Shown in pieces: positions 17,125 to 25,437 of a stretch of DNA of 64,000 nt; the first letter of the stretch is position 1, and each line of letters starts with the position of its first letter. Made by a program: the position numbers and the translations under genes. Below the pieces are notes generated by a model, which was not told the origin of the DNA, ran no database searches, and saw only the letters and a program-made list of their open reading frames with translations. Source of the stretch: Candidatus Heimdallarchaeota archaeon (lineage in GTDB: Archaea > Asgardarchaeota > Heimdallarchaeia > JABLTI01); NCBI GenBank assembly GCA_018238155.1, contig JABCTZ010000036.1:186001-250000 (forward strand), read 5' to 3'.

Positions 17125-18072
17125 ATGAAACGAATACTTGTTATAGGTTCTGGCGGACAAATTGGAAGCGAGTTAGTTCCTTTTCTCAGAAAAAAGTATG
17201 GAAAAGAAAATGTTATTGCTACTGGTCGACGAACAGTACTTCCCAAAGTAATAACTGAAGGCGGACCTTGGGTTTATCTTGATGCTCTTAATCAAGAATC
17301 TCTAAAGAAAGTCATTTATGAAAATTCTATAGATCACATTTTCCATATGGCTTCAGTTCTCTCAGCAACAGGAGAAAAAATACCTCAAACTGCTTGGGAT
17401 ATCAATGTAAATGGTCTGATCAATGTCTTAGAAGTCTCAAGACGATATGGTGTTGAAAGAGTCATTTGGCCAAGTTCTATCGCTGCTTTTGGTCCAACAA
17501 CTCCTCGTGAAAACACACCAAATGAGACAATTTTACAACCAACGACAATGTACGGAATAACAAAGGTTTCTGGAGAATTGTTAGCAGAATACTATTACAA
17601 AAAATATGGTTTGTTAACATTGTCTATGAGGTTACCTGGTATTATCAGTAGTGAAACTGCTCCTGGTGGAGGTACCACAGATTATGCTGTCGAAATCTTT
17701 TATGAAGCGATTAAGAATAAAAAATACACTTGCTTTTTGAAAGAAGATACAAAGTTGCCAATGATGTATCAACCGGATTGTTTGAAATGTCATGTTAATT
17801 TTGTAGAAATTGATGAATCTAAATTCAAGAGACATGTCTACAATGTAACTGGTGTTTCTTTCACTGCAGGTGAACTTGCAGCAGAAATTAAGAAGATTAT
17901 TCCCGAATTCACTATTGATTATAAACCTGATTTCCGACAAGAGATAGCTGATTCATGGCCAAAGTCAATTGATGATTCCGTTGCTCGAAAAGAGTGGGGT
18001 TGGAATCCAAAGTATGATTTAGCTGGAATTACTAAAGACATGATAGAAAAACTTAGTAAAAGATTAGTTTAG
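17125..18072 (+). CDS. tdh: L-threonine 3-dehydrogenase, short-chain (epimerase-like) type
   Basis: A 315-residue extended SDR enzyme. The NAD-binding motif GSGGQIGSEL follows the first strand, the catalytic YxxxK is YGITK, and PSSIAAFGP contains the catalytic serine. The blocks PGIISSETAPGGGTTDYAVEIFYEAI and MMYQPDC are diagnostic for the SDR-type threonine dehydrogenases rather than UDP-sugar epimerases. It converts threonine to 2-amino-3-ketobutyrate with NAD+. The partner enzyme, kbl, lies 2.7 kb away at 20745-21983 on the other strand. The ATG at 17125 was preferred to an in-frame TTG three codons earlier. A hairpin with a T-run follows. Confidence 0.92.
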   Translation: MKRILVIGSGGQIGSELVPFLRKKYGKENVIATGRRTVLPKVITEGGPWVYLDALNQESLKKVIYENSIDHIFHMASVLSATGEKIPQTAWDINVNGLINVLEVSRRYGVERVIWPSSIAAFGPTTPRENTPNETILQPTTMYGITKVSGELLAEYYYKKYGLLTLSMRLPGIISSETAPGGGTTDYAVEIFYEAIKNKKYTCFLKEDTKLPMMYQPDCLKCHVNFVEIDESKFKRHVYNVTGVSFTAGELAAEIKKIIPEFTIDYKPDFRQEIADSWPKSIDDSVARKEWGWNPKYDLAGITKDMIEKLSKRLV

Positions 18073-18083
18073 CAAGCAAATTT

Positions 18084-18117
18084 GAAGAAGCTTTTGCTTC
18101 TTTAATCATTTTTTTCA
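18084..18117 (+). terminator. Hairpin plus T-run after tdh
   Basis: A 7-bp perfect stem plus one G-T pair (AAGAAGC/GCTTCTT, loop TTTT), followed a few bases later by a T7 run. Confidence 0.6.
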
Positions 18118-18137
18118 CAGTTATTCGAGGAGATTTT

Positions 18138-18755
18138 TTGAAAGATAAAGAAATAGTTCGACAAGGATATAATGAAATTGCTTCACAATATCATGCTGCA
18201 CGAAATGAAGAGCTAGCTGAGATGGAATTATTACCTGATTTTATGGAATTAATTCCTAAAGGTGGCAAAGTTCTAGATGCTGGATGTGGTGGAGGGCATC
18301 CTTTTACAAAATTACTGAGCAATCATTTTGATGTTCTTGGTGTAGATTTTTCAGAAAAACAAATAGAATTAGCAAAGAAAAATGCTCCTCAAGCAGATTT
18401 TCGATGTTTAGATATGACTAAATTATCCTTTATTGATGAATATTTCAATGGAATCTTCTCTTACTATGCGATAATTCACATTCCTCGAGAAGAACAGTAT
18501 GATTTGCTAACCAATTTTTACCGAATGCTAAAACCAAACGGAGTCGCACTATTAACATTTCATAGTAAGGATGATCCCGGTTCGTATTTCGATGATTTTT
18601 TTGGCACCAATATGTTTTGGAGCGGTTATAATTCTGAAACAAATATTGCAATGGTTAAGAAAGCTGGTTTTGAAATCATTTGGTCTAAATTTATTGCTGA
18701 TAGTTTGGGTGATTCTATTCATCATTTTATGCTTCTTGAGAAAAAGAGCAAATAG
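18138..18755 (+). CDS. SAM-dependent methyltransferase (paralogue of the C-terminus of the next gene)
   Basis: A 205-residue class I methyltransferase. Motif I is VLDAGCGGGHPFTKLL, followed by VLGVDFSEKQIELAKK and a conserved YYAIIHIPREEQYDLLTNFYRML core. The start is TTG at 18138, five bases after a strong ribosome binding site, GAGGAGAT. The sequence aligns along its whole length with residues 410-600 of the neighbouring membrane protein at 18882, so the two come from one tandem duplication. The substrate is unknown. It sits between the tdh terminator and the leader region of the fused gene. Confidence 0.88.
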   Translation: MKDKEIVRQGYNEIASQYHAARNEELAEMELLPDFMELIPKGGKVLDAGCGGGHPFTKLLSNHFDVLGVDFSEKQIELAKKNAPQADFRCLDMTKLSFIDEYFNGIFSYYAIIHIPREEQYDLLTNFYRMLKPNGVALLTFHSKDDPGSYFDDFFGTNMFWSGYNSETNIAMVKKAGFEIIWSKFIADSLGDSIHHFMLLEKKSK

Positions 18756-18801
18756 AATAATGAACTCTTCCATTAATTTTTTATAATTTGAATATATGTT
18801 A

Positions 18802-18862
18802 AACTGTGAGCGCAGTTATATCACAATGATATATACACTAAAATTGAAATAAGGTTTTAGTG
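18802..18862 (+). promoter_or_regulatory. Three consecutive inverted repeats in the leader of the fused membrane methyltransferase
   Basis: Within 61 bp upstream of the 18882 start lie AACTG/CAGTT (18802-18817, 6-nt spacer), TATATCA-CAA-TGATATA (18817-18833) and CACTAAAA/TTTTAGTG (18836-18862, 11-nt spacer). They could be operator sites or a structured 5' leader. No matching repeats precede the paralogue at 18138. Confidence 0.4.
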
Positions 18863-18881
18863 AAGTTCGGTGTGAACATCT

Positions 18882-20720
18882 ATGGTTGAGTTTGGCTTAG
18901 ATTTCTATTTAATAATAATATTATCTTTTATTGAATTAGTCATACTTGCTATTTTCACCGTTCTATATTTCAAGAAGAAGCAACCTGCTTTCCAAGCTTT
19001 AATAATTTCTGCACTTCTATTTCTTATGGGAAATATTGTATCTATCATTCATATTTTAATGCCACACTTGGTTGGATTACTTTTCTTTCAAGGACTGTTA
19101 GGTGCAGCCGGACTTGCTCCTATTGTTGTTTTCCTTGAGATTTTTGAAAATGGAACCTCTTTTAATCAAAGGAGTTCTTCATCAGTTATTTTCATTCTAC
19201 TTATTGGTGCAATTAAGGGTGGCTCGAAAGTACTAGTCGCAATAAGTGATATATTACAAGATTTACCAATAGAGTTTGGATTAAGAAGTATCTTGAATTC
19301 TACAGAAGTAGAGTTGGGAAAATTCTTCAGTTTTATAGCACCAATATTGTTTATTCTAGTTGGTTCTCTGTATGTCAATACTCTCTCCAAAATGAAGGAT
19401 CGTATTCGCTTTGAAAATCAAAAGAAGAAGATTCGAAAAGTAAAAACAGGCGTTTATCTTACATTTATTATACCTAAATTTATTTCCGGGTCTATTTTCA
19501 CTTTGAGTATTTTACCTGTATTTATCTTCAAAGATTTCGATATTAATCTTATATTGGGTCAATCTAATATTTTCGATTTGATTGTTAATGCTATTCAAAT
19601 TACAGGTTTAGTAGTCTTGAGTTTACCTATTATTGTCAGTGGTTCAGTATTCTTCATGCAATCAAGGAAAGTTTCAAGGTTAATAGTTATTAATAGAGAT
19701 GCTATCCCAATCTTTGAGTTTGCTTTTGAAAAGGAAGATTCATTCTGTGACGATGTGATGCTTAAAGAGGCTTACAATTCTATTAGTTCAATAATGAATG
19801 ATGGGGGTATAGCTTGTCAAGAATTAAAGTCAATGAATTTTAGTGATGTACAGATCATGGTGGACGTTAGAGATGATTTTGCTGTTTTATTAGTTACAGA
19901 TAGACCAACATTGTTCTTAAACAAAGCAGTGGAATCTTTTGCGAATGATTTTCAATTAATATTCCCTCAAAATTCAGACTTAAATCAAATTAGAACTCAG
20001 AAGATTAAATTTACTACTGAGAAAATGATTCAGAAAAACTTTAGTTTGGAACAAGAAGAAATTGAACAGATACGCTCAATTGTTAGTATAGGTTTTGACA
20101 AAGTAGGAATTAAATATTCGAAAATGAGATTGGAATCTGATGAAGAAGTGCAATTACTTCCGGATTTCATGAATCGCTTACCATCTAACGCTTTAGTTTT
20201 GGATGCAGGTTGTGGTGCAGGTGAACCAATTACCAAAATTCTAAGTGAACGTTTCAATGTGGTTGGAGTTGATGTTTCACGAAAACAAGTTGAAGCTGCT
20301 CGAAGAATACTTCCGGCATGTGAGTTCATCTGGCAAGATATGACTACACTTGCGTATCCTAATGGTCATTTTGATGGAATTATTTCTTACTATGCTATAC
20401 AACATGTTCCAAGAGAAGAACACATTGGGTTAATAGATAATTTCTACCGAATGCTAAAAGAAGGTGGATATGCTCTGCTCTGTTTTGGCACGGATGATGA
20501 TCAAGGGACAGTTATTGATGATTTCTTTGGTGTGAAAATGTATTGGAGTAGTTTTGATGCAGGGACAAATGTTGAAATGTTAAAAGAAACAGGATTCCAT
20601 GTTACATGGTTAAAATTCATCTTCGATGACTTGACAGAGGAACAACATATTTTTGTTTTAGCTCAAAAACCACACAAAGAACTACTTGATGAAATAAAAG
20701 AGAGAAAAAGAATTGATTGA
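18882..20720 (+). CDS. Membrane protein with longin-like and methyltransferase domains
   Basis: A 612-residue fusion. Residues 1-265 hold about seven hydrophobic segments. Residues 270-375 are soluble and follow the longin/roadblock pattern (SRLIVINRDAIPIFEF, helix, VQIMVDVRDDFAVLLVTD, then a final helix ending in FQLIFP). Residues 405-600 are a class I methyltransferase with DAGCGAGEP near 441, VVGVDVSRKQVEAAR and YYAIQHVPREEHIGLIDNFYRML. The last domain is a paralogue of the 18138 protein. This suggests a membrane receptor or anchor that places a methyltransferase under control of a GTPase-binding module; that is inference from architecture. The first domain has the look of a seven-helix sensor. 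The stop overlaps a hairpin shared with convergent kbl. Confidence 0.82.
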   Translation: MVEFGLDFYLIIILSFIELVILAIFTVLYFKKKQPAFQALIISALLFLMGNIVSIIHILMPHLVGLLFFQGLLGAAGLAPIVVFLEIFENGTSFNQRSSSSVIFILLIGAIKGGSKVLVAISDILQDLPIEFGLRSILNSTEVELGKFFSFIAPILFILVGSLYVNTLSKMKDRIRFENQKKKIRKVKTGVYLTFIIPKFISGSIFTLSILPVFIFKDFDINLILGQSNIFDLIVNAIQITGLVVLSLPIIVSGSVFFMQSRKVSRLIVINRDAIPIFEFAFEKEDSFCDDVMLKEAYNSISSIMNDGGIACQELKSMNFSDVQIMVDVRDDFAVLLVTDRPTLFLNKAVESFANDFQLIFPQNSDLNQIRTQKIKFTTEKMIQKNFSLEQEEIEQIRSIVSIGFDKVGIKYSKMRLESDEEVQLLPDFMNRLPSNALVLDAGCGAGEPITKILSERFNVVGVDVSRKQVEAARRILPACEFIWQDMTTLAYPNGHFDGIISYYAIQHVPREEHIGLIDNFYRMLKEGGYALLCFGTDDDQGTVIDDFFGVKMYWSSFDAGTNVEMLKETGFHVTWLKFIFDDLTEEQHIFVLAQKPHKELLDEIKERKRID

Positions 20721-20734
20721 GGATTTCTCCTCAA
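20717..20734. terminator. Hairpin between convergent genes
   Basis: A 7-bp perfect stem TTGAGGA/TCCTCAA with a TTTC loop overlaps the stop codon of the fused methyltransferase gene and is followed by T-rich sequence. It is shared with kbl. Confidence 0.55.
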
Positions 20735-20744
20735 AAATGTTTTT

Positions 20745-21983
20745 TTACAATATTTTTAATTCTTTACCAATTTTCTCAAAAGCTGCTAAAGCAGTAGTAA
20801 GATGTTCTTTTTCCAAACCGGCAGTCATCATTACTCTGATTCTAGCTGTTCCTCGTGGAACCATTGGGAAAACGATTGGCAGAGCGAAAATTCCTTCTTC
20901 ATAGAGCCTATTGCTCATTGCTTTTGCGACATCATTTTCACCACAAATGATAGGTGTAATTGCTGTAGGTGTATTTGCTGCTGCAACAGTAATTTCATGA
21001 TTAAATCCAAGATCGACAATTCCTTTTTTGAAGAAACTACCATTGTCTAGAAGCTTAGCAACTACATTATCAAATTTGCCATCTTTATTTTCAAGAACAT
21101 CAATTGATCCAATAGAAGCTCCTGCTACCGCAGGGGGATGAGAACCACTTAGAAGATATGTTCGAGTTTTATTCCGGCAGAAATTAACTAGGTCTTTTGA
21201 ACCTGTAATTGCACCACCGACAGTTCCCATAGCTTTACTAAAGGTGTTCATTTCAACCTGTACTTTACCTTGTAAACCAAAATGATCGACAATGCCCTTA
21301 CCTTTTTTATCTCTACCAAGAACACCATCTCCATGAGCATCATCCACATAAATCATAGCGCCATATTGTTCACAGATTTTTTGGATTTCATCTAGTTTAG
21401 CCATATCTCCATCCATACTAAAAACACCATCTGTGATAACCAAAATTCTGCGAGCGTTTACTTTCTCAGCATTTTTCAGACACTGTTCTAAACCAGCCAT
21501 GTCTGAGTGTGTATATCTGAAATCAGAACCTCGTTGAGCTTTGGCTAAACGTACACCATCAATTATCGATCCATGGTTTAATTCATCAGAAATAATAACA
21601 TCTTCTTTGCTTGGAACTAATTGAGGAATGACACCGGCATTTGCAGCATATCCAGTTTGGGTTATCATCACCGCTTCTTGTTCCTTAAATGCAGCAAGTC
21701 TCCTTTCTAACTCTTCATGGATAAACATATTTCCAGCAATTGCTCGAACTGAACCTGAACCCGCACCAAATTCTTCCACTGCCTCAAGTGCTTTCTTTAC
21801 TACATGTGGATGTGTGCTTAAATTCAAGTAATTATTTGAACACATCATAATTACTTCTTTACCCTCAACTTTGCACACGGGGTCAGATCCTGATTCAAGT
21901 GTTTTATGTTTCCAATCTAAATTCCTAGTCACCAAATCATCATATTCAGCTTTCATAAAACCGACTGGGTCTCTTGTTGTCAT
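20745..21983 (-). CDS. kbl: Glycine C-acetyltransferase (2-amino-3-ketobutyrate CoA ligase)
   Basis: A 412-residue PLP enzyme of the alpha-oxoamine synthase family. Landmarks: MMCSNNYLNLSTHPHV near the N-terminus, GAGSGSVRAIAGN, the PLP-stacking region, VDDAHGDGVLG and the TFSKAMGTVGGAI block that contains the PLP lysine. It cleaves 2-amino-3-ketobutyrate with CoA to glycine and acetyl-CoA, completing the pathway begun by tdh at 17125. The N-terminal extension and absence of 8-amino-7-oxononanoate synthase context favour KBL over BioF, although the two are close relatives. It is divergent from the aIF2 alpha gene and convergent with the membrane methyltransferase. Confidence 0.9.
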   Translation of the reverse strand: MTTRDPVGFMKAEYDDLVTRNLDWKHKTLESGSDPVCKVEGKEVIMMCSNNYLNLSTHPHVVKKALEAVEEFGAGSGSVRAIAGNMFIHEELERRLAAFKEQEAVMITQTGYAANAGVIPQLVPSKEDVIISDELNHGSIIDGVRLAKAQRGSDFRYTHSDMAGLEQCLKNAEKVNARRILVITDGVFSMDGDMAKLDEIQKICEQYGAMIYVDDAHGDGVLGRDKKGKGIVDHFGLQGKVQVEMNTFSKAMGTVGGAITGSKDLVNFCRNKTRTYLLSGSHPPAVAGASIGSIDVLENKDGKFDNVVAKLLDNGSFFKKGIVDLGFNHEITVAAANTPTAITPIICGENDVAKAMSNRLYEEGIFALPIVFPMVPRGTARIRVMMTAGLEKEHLTTALAAFEKIGKELKIL

Positions 21984-22184
21984 CGTTTTGCACCGAAAAA
22001 TATCTTTTTTGTTCTATGTTTAACTCTCTCTTCTCTATTTTAAACTTTTTTTAACATAAAGTATTACTTGAAAACAAAAGCTTTTATGTCGTGCATTACT
22101 TTTTTCAACTGTATTTGAAACAGTTTGATAGAAGATTTTTTATCTGACTGGTTTTGCTACTAATCAAGGAAGTGAACAAATAAT

Positions 22185-23027
22185 ATGTCCAAAAAAAGCA
22201 GATTAGAAGATGATTTATTCGATCCTGAAAAAGATGTAGAATCTACCTTTGAAGGGTATCCGAAAAGAAATGAGCTTGTAGTGGCCAATGTTGAAGAAGT
22301 AATGGGTCATGGTTGCTATGTTTCTTTGACTGAATTCAATAAAAGAAAAGCTTATGTTCATATCTCTGAACTCTCAAGAACTTGGGTAAAGAATATTAGA
22401 GTGCATGTACGAGAAGGTCAAAGAATCGTTGCCAAAGTTTTAAGAGTAGATCCATACAAAGGACAAATCGATTTGAGTATTAAACGTGTCCCAGAACAAA
22501 TGAAGAAATTGAAAATTCTTGAAGCTAAAAGAGGACAAACAGCAAAAACTCTCTTTAAAATGGTTACAGATAAGATGTCAAAAGAAGATTTAGAACAAGT
22601 TGGTGAAGTAAGAGAAATATTGGTTACTCATCATGAATTGCTCTATTATGCTCTTGAATTTGCATCAACCGCATCTCAAAAGAATCTAACGGATATGGGA
22701 ATCCCCGAGAAATGGGCAAAAACATTACGAAAAGTGGCATCTGATAATATTGTCCCTGCAACAGTAGAAATTAAAGGTATAGCCGAAATTGTTATTCCTA
22801 GTGGAAATGGTTTGACTCATCTCAAAGAAGCTCTTATCCTTGGCAGAGATAATTTAGAAGAAAAGAATACAAGTATCAAAATCTATACTGTTGGTAGCCC
22901 AAGATATTCTATAGAAGTTCAAGCAGAAGATTATAAAGTTGCTGAAAAGGCATTAGAAAATGCTCTTGGTCGAATTGAAAAGTCCGTTGAAAAACATCAT
23001 GGAACATTTTCCTTTAAGCGAAAATAG
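22185..23027 (+). CDS. eif2a: Translation initiation factor aIF2, alpha subunit
   Basis: A 280-residue subunit of the archaeal initiator-tRNA carrier aIF2. An S1-type OB domain spans residues 28-105 (VANVEEVMGHGCYVSLTEF, YVHISELS, VLRVDPYKGQIDLSIKRV), then a helical domain and a C-terminal alpha/beta domain that contacts the gamma subunit. About 25 acidic residues precede the usual start of the family. The gamma subunit is encoded at 47516-48925 in this window. Nop10 follows 44 bp downstream, which is the usual archaeal order, so the two are likely one transcript. Confidence 0.95.
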   Translation: MSKKSRLEDDLFDPEKDVESTFEGYPKRNELVVANVEEVMGHGCYVSLTEFNKRKAYVHISELSRTWVKNIRVHVREGQRIVAKVLRVDPYKGQIDLSIKRVPEQMKKLKILEAKRGQTAKTLFKMVTDKMSKEDLEQVGEVREILVTHHELLYYALEFASTASQKNLTDMGIPEKWAKTLRKVASDNIVPATVEIKGIAEIVIPSGNGLTHLKEALILGRDNLEEKNTSIKIYTVGSPRYSIEVQAEDYKVAEKALENALGRIEKSVEKHHGTFSFKRK

Positions 23028-23071
23028 AGTAGCATAATAAATCAAATAAAATTGAAGGCAGGTAAGAAACA

Positions 23072-23254
23072 ATGTCAATTCTGAAATGTGCAAAATGTGG
23101 ACAATATACCCTGAAGGAAATTTGTCCCGTGTGCAAAGAAAAAGCAATCAATCCTGCTCCAGCAAAATTTTCAATAGTACATTCCCAAAAATATGGCAAA
23201 TATCGAAGGGAACTAATGAGACAAGCAAAAGAAAGAGAACAAACAAAAGAGTAA
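23072..23254 (+). CDS. nop10: Nop10, H/ACA ribonucleoprotein subunit
   Basis: A 60-residue zinc-ribbon protein of the H/ACA pseudouridylation complex (with Cbf5, Gar1 and L7Ae). The zinc ligands are CAKCG and CPVCK at residues 6-9 and 19-22, with the family segment KFSIVHSQKYGKYRRELM behind them. Length is typical. It follows the aIF2 alpha gene, an arrangement shared by many archaea. Confidence 0.95.
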   Translation: MSILKCAKCGQYTLKEICPVCKEKAINPAPAKFSIVHSQKYGKYRRELMRQAKEREQTKE

Positions 23255-23314
23255 TTAAACGTTCACTTCCAAAAATTACTCTTCCTTATCTTCTTTTTAT
23301 AAAATTAATACTAT

Positions 23315-23414
23315 TGGTGCACCGCCCGGGATTTGAACCCGGGTTCCGACCTATCTCCTTGAGTTACAATCTCTACTGGGAGGGTCGAGTCTTGCCAGGC
23401 TGGACCAGCGGTGC
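23315..23414 (-). tRNA. trnG: tRNA-Gly(CCC) with a 24-nt intron, CCA encoded
   Basis: Read on the minus strand: acceptor stem GCACCGC/GCGGTGC (7 bp), T-stem CCGGG/CCCGG around loop TTCAAAT, discriminator A and an encoded CCA at 23317-23315. The anticodon stem is CGACC/GGTCG. An intron occupies 23376-23353, at the canonical position 37/38. CTCC pairs with GGAG to give the 4-bp centre of a bulge-helix-bulge with 3-nt bulges CAG and ATA. Cleavage there leaves a 7-nt loop CTCCCAA with anticodon CCC. Mature length with CCA is 76 nt. Confidence 0.95.
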
Positions 23415-23426
23415 AAAATAAATTTG

Positions 23427-23493
23427 CGCGAACTATCTACTCAAAATCCTCAACATCAATGTTCAGCTAGGGCCAGAACGATCATCGTTCGCG
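23427..23493 (-). ncRNA. Candidate small structured RNA next to tRNA-Gly
   Basis: A 67-bp element closed by a 7-bp GC-rich stem (CGCGAAC at 23427-23433 with GTTCGCG at 23487-23493) stands out in AT-rich intergenic sequence. On the minus strand it contains GATGATC just inside the stem, CTGA in the middle and TGATGTTGA after it, reminiscent of degenerate box C, D' and C' elements; a good box D is missing. It ends 12 nt before the tRNA-Gly 5' end on the same strand, so the two could be co-transcribed. Strand and class are tentative. Confidence 0.35.
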
Positions 23494-23617
23494 TGTTTTA
23501 TTTTGTTCTCTTAAAACAAAAAAAGGTTTCGAGATATTTGAAGCAAAAGATTAGAAAAAGCATTCTCTACGTGTAATTAAACTATGAATAAAATAGGAAA
23601 TAAGAAATGACTAAGAC

Positions 23618-24328
23618 TTATTTTATTTTTTTCAAACGTTTCTGCACTGCTTCACTCTGTAATTCCTTTAAAGCATCCTTAGCAACCCACTTTGCACTTG
23701 GAAAGTCCATGAGTAGAATCTCATTGCTAAACATAATTGCTTCTTTGTTTAGATTTCGGTTTCTTTTACCAATTTGTCTTAGAGCCCAGTTTACACTTTT
23801 CTTAACCATATTTCTAGGGTCTGATGCTCCCTTTTGTATCAAAGGCAGAAAAGAAATGAAAACAGCATCATCTGCTTTTTTATCACTAACGGCTAGTCTG
23901 GCGATTAATACATACCCTGCTCTTTTGACATATTCTTCTTCTCTTTTCGTCCAATCAATTACTTTCTGATAAGCATATTTTGTTCGTTCAAATAAATTCA
24001 TAATACACTGATCACAAATTTCCCAATAATCAAAATCGCTTGCCCATCCCTCTAGCTGAGTCTCAGTTACAAAATCAGGATCATCAATCATGCAAGCTAT
24101 GATTCTTGTTTCTCTATAGTTCAAATCCCATAAATCTAGTGCCAATTGATGGTCGATACCAATTTCTTTGGCAAGTTTACGGAGAATAGGAATTTTAATA
24201 CCAAAAGCATTTTCTGGAGTGATGCCATATGTTGCCATCCCTTCAATAGCTTCTGGATTCTTTAGCTCCTCCAATTTTTCAATAATTATTGCTATATTGG
24301 ATAATTTACTAATAACCAACTTTTCCAC
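23618..24328 (-). CDS. DNA alkylation repair enzyme, AlkD-like (HEAT-like repeats)
   Basis: About 236 residues in ALK/HEAT-like helical repeats. Family signatures include GIKIPILRKLAKEIG, LWDLNYRETRIIACMIDD, DFDYWEICDQCIMNLF and KKSVNWALRQIGKRN. AlkD-type proteins bind DNA and excise bulky alkylated bases. The start at the GTG at 24328 was chosen because AGGAG lies four bases upstream; the open frame extends six codons further to a TTG. It is 54 bp downstream of the single-strand DNA-binding protein gene, on the same strand, giving a small repair unit. A role as a DNA glycosylase is from family knowledge; some members lack activity. Confidence 0.88.
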   Translation of the reverse strand: MEKLVISKLSNIAIIIEKLEELKNPEAIEGMATYGITPENAFGIKIPILRKLAKEIGIDHQLALDLWDLNYRETRIIACMIDDPDFVTETQLEGWASDFDYWEICDQCIMNLFERTKYAYQKVIDWTKREEEYVKRAGYVLIARLAVSDKKADDAVFISFLPLIQKGASDPRNMVKKSVNWALRQIGKRNRNLNKEAIMFSNEILLMDFPSAKWVAKDALKELQSEAVQKRLKKIK

Positions 24329-24382
24329 AAAACTCCTGCAAAGCAAAGAGAAGAAAATAATAAAAGAAGAATGTTTTATTAT

Positions 24383-24751
24383 TTATTCTTCTTCTTCTTG
24401 GCTTTCTTCAATGAATTTATTTAGTATCGTTTGGGCATCAGGAAAACTTTCATCTTCAATTTTGGCCATTGTCCCATTGCGACCTAAAGAAAGTTGAGCA
24501 CGACCTTGCCAAACGTTGGTGTATCCTTCCTCTATTTTTAATAGATCGCCAAAACTGACTTCATTAATTTTCGAACCCCAGAAACTCATTGTTGTAGTTC
24601 CTGTTTCGTCACCAACTTTGACATCACATACACGAGAATGACCAAATTTGGTTTTGACTGTTCTTGGTTCACCCTTTATAATAACTCGCACAATAATATT
24701 TATCCCTGGTTGTTTGATAGGTTTCAAATCTTTTACTTTAATAAATGACAT
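24383..24751 (-). CDS. Single-stranded DNA-binding OB-fold protein (RPA/SOSS-B-like)
   Basis: A 122-residue single OB-fold protein: MSFIKVKDLKPIKQPGINI begins the fold, VCDVKVGDETGTTTMSFWG and LLKIEEGYTNVWQGRAQLSLG are family landmarks of the crenarchaeal SSB/SOSS-B (hSSB1) group, and the C-terminal tail is acidic (QEEEE), as in SSBs that recruit partners. It protects single-stranded DNA. It is upstream of alkD in the same direction and divergent from the dUTPase gene, so DNA-maintenance genes are grouped here. Confidence 0.88.
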   Translation of the reverse strand: MSFIKVKDLKPIKQPGINIIVRVIIKGEPRTVKTKFGHSRVCDVKVGDETGTTTMSFWGSKINEVSFGDLLKIEEGYTNVWQGRAQLSLGRNGTMAKIEDESFPDAQTILNKFIEESQEEEE

Positions 24752-24906
24752 TTTACTTCCTCGGTTTAGTTCAATGTTTTTTATATTTATTATCTATATT
24801 GGAAATTACCTCTATTAGTATTTTCTGTAAAAATAGCTAATTTTCATTAACATTTTTTTCAACTTTTAAACGACAATTTTTTATTTAATACAGTCTCATT
24901 TTTGTA

Positions 24907-25437
24907 GTGGAGTGTAACTACTTGTCAAAAGATGAACAAAAATCCAAAGAAGAATTTTCCGCTATCTTTATGGGTGATTTTAGCACAATTATTGATGATG
25001 CCATAGACTTCAAAAAACAAGCGCAAGTAAATGGTTTTGATTTATCTGTGAAAGAAATTTTTACTCTAAAAGGAGAAGGAGCAATCGATTTTGATAATTC
25101 CAAAAGAGTTCTTCCAGAATACGAACCTTTAGCAAAAAAAGATGATGAATACTGGGAACTACAACCAGGTGCATATGTTATTCGCTACAATGAAATTGTG
25201 AGTGTACCTTTAAATGCTGTCGGAATTATTCAACCAAGAAGCACACTACTTAGAATGGGTGGAACAATAATTGGTGCTTGGTGGGACTCTGGTTATTCAG
25301 GCAGAGGACAAGGACTATTAGTCGTAAACCATTCTATAAAAGTATATCAAAATGCCCGTGTAGCTCAAATTGTTTTTCTAACTACTAAAAAATCATCAAA
25401 AGGTTATGATGGCACTTATCAGAATGAGAAGAAATGA
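24907..25437 (+). CDS. dut: dUTPase (dCTP deaminase/dUTPase trimeric family)
   Basis: A 176-residue protein of the trimeric dUTPase/DCD family that hydrolyses dUTP to dUMP and keeps uracil out of DNA. Motifs include PGAYVIRYNEIVSVP, PRSTLLRMGG, GYSGRGQGLLVV and ARVAQIVF. The archaeal DCD-like length fits. The start is a GTG at 24907 or a TTG at 24922 (ttg tca aaa); the second is preceded by GGAG. It is divergent from the SSB gene. The dCMP deaminase at 46509 supplies dUMP by another route. A hairpin with T6 overlaps its stop. Confidence 0.88.
   Translation: MECNYLSKDEQKSKEEFSAIFMGDFSTIIDDAIDFKKQAQVNGFDLSVKEIFTLKGEGAIDFDNSKRVLPEYEPLAKKDDEYWELQPGAYVIRYNEIVSVPLNAVGIIQPRSTLLRMGGTIIGAWWDSGYSGRGQGLLVVNHSIKVYQNARVAQIVFLTTKKSSKGYDGTYQNEKK

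Noticed and set aside
17125..18072. UDP-glucose 4-epimerase
   Set aside because: The extended SDR fold is shared, but GTTDYAVEIFYEAI and MMYQPDC are typical of SDR-type threonine dehydrogenase, and kbl is nearby.
20802..21050. Rightward reading frame rich in Cys, Phe and Ser over kbl
   Set aside because: It is the antisense shadow of kbl, with no ribosome binding site or family similarity.
23476..23490. GAACGAT-C-ATCGTTC as an independent terminator or operator
   Set aside because: It shares bases with the longer CGCGAAC/GTTCGCG stem and has no adjacent T-run or gene end. I treat it as part of the candidate RNA.
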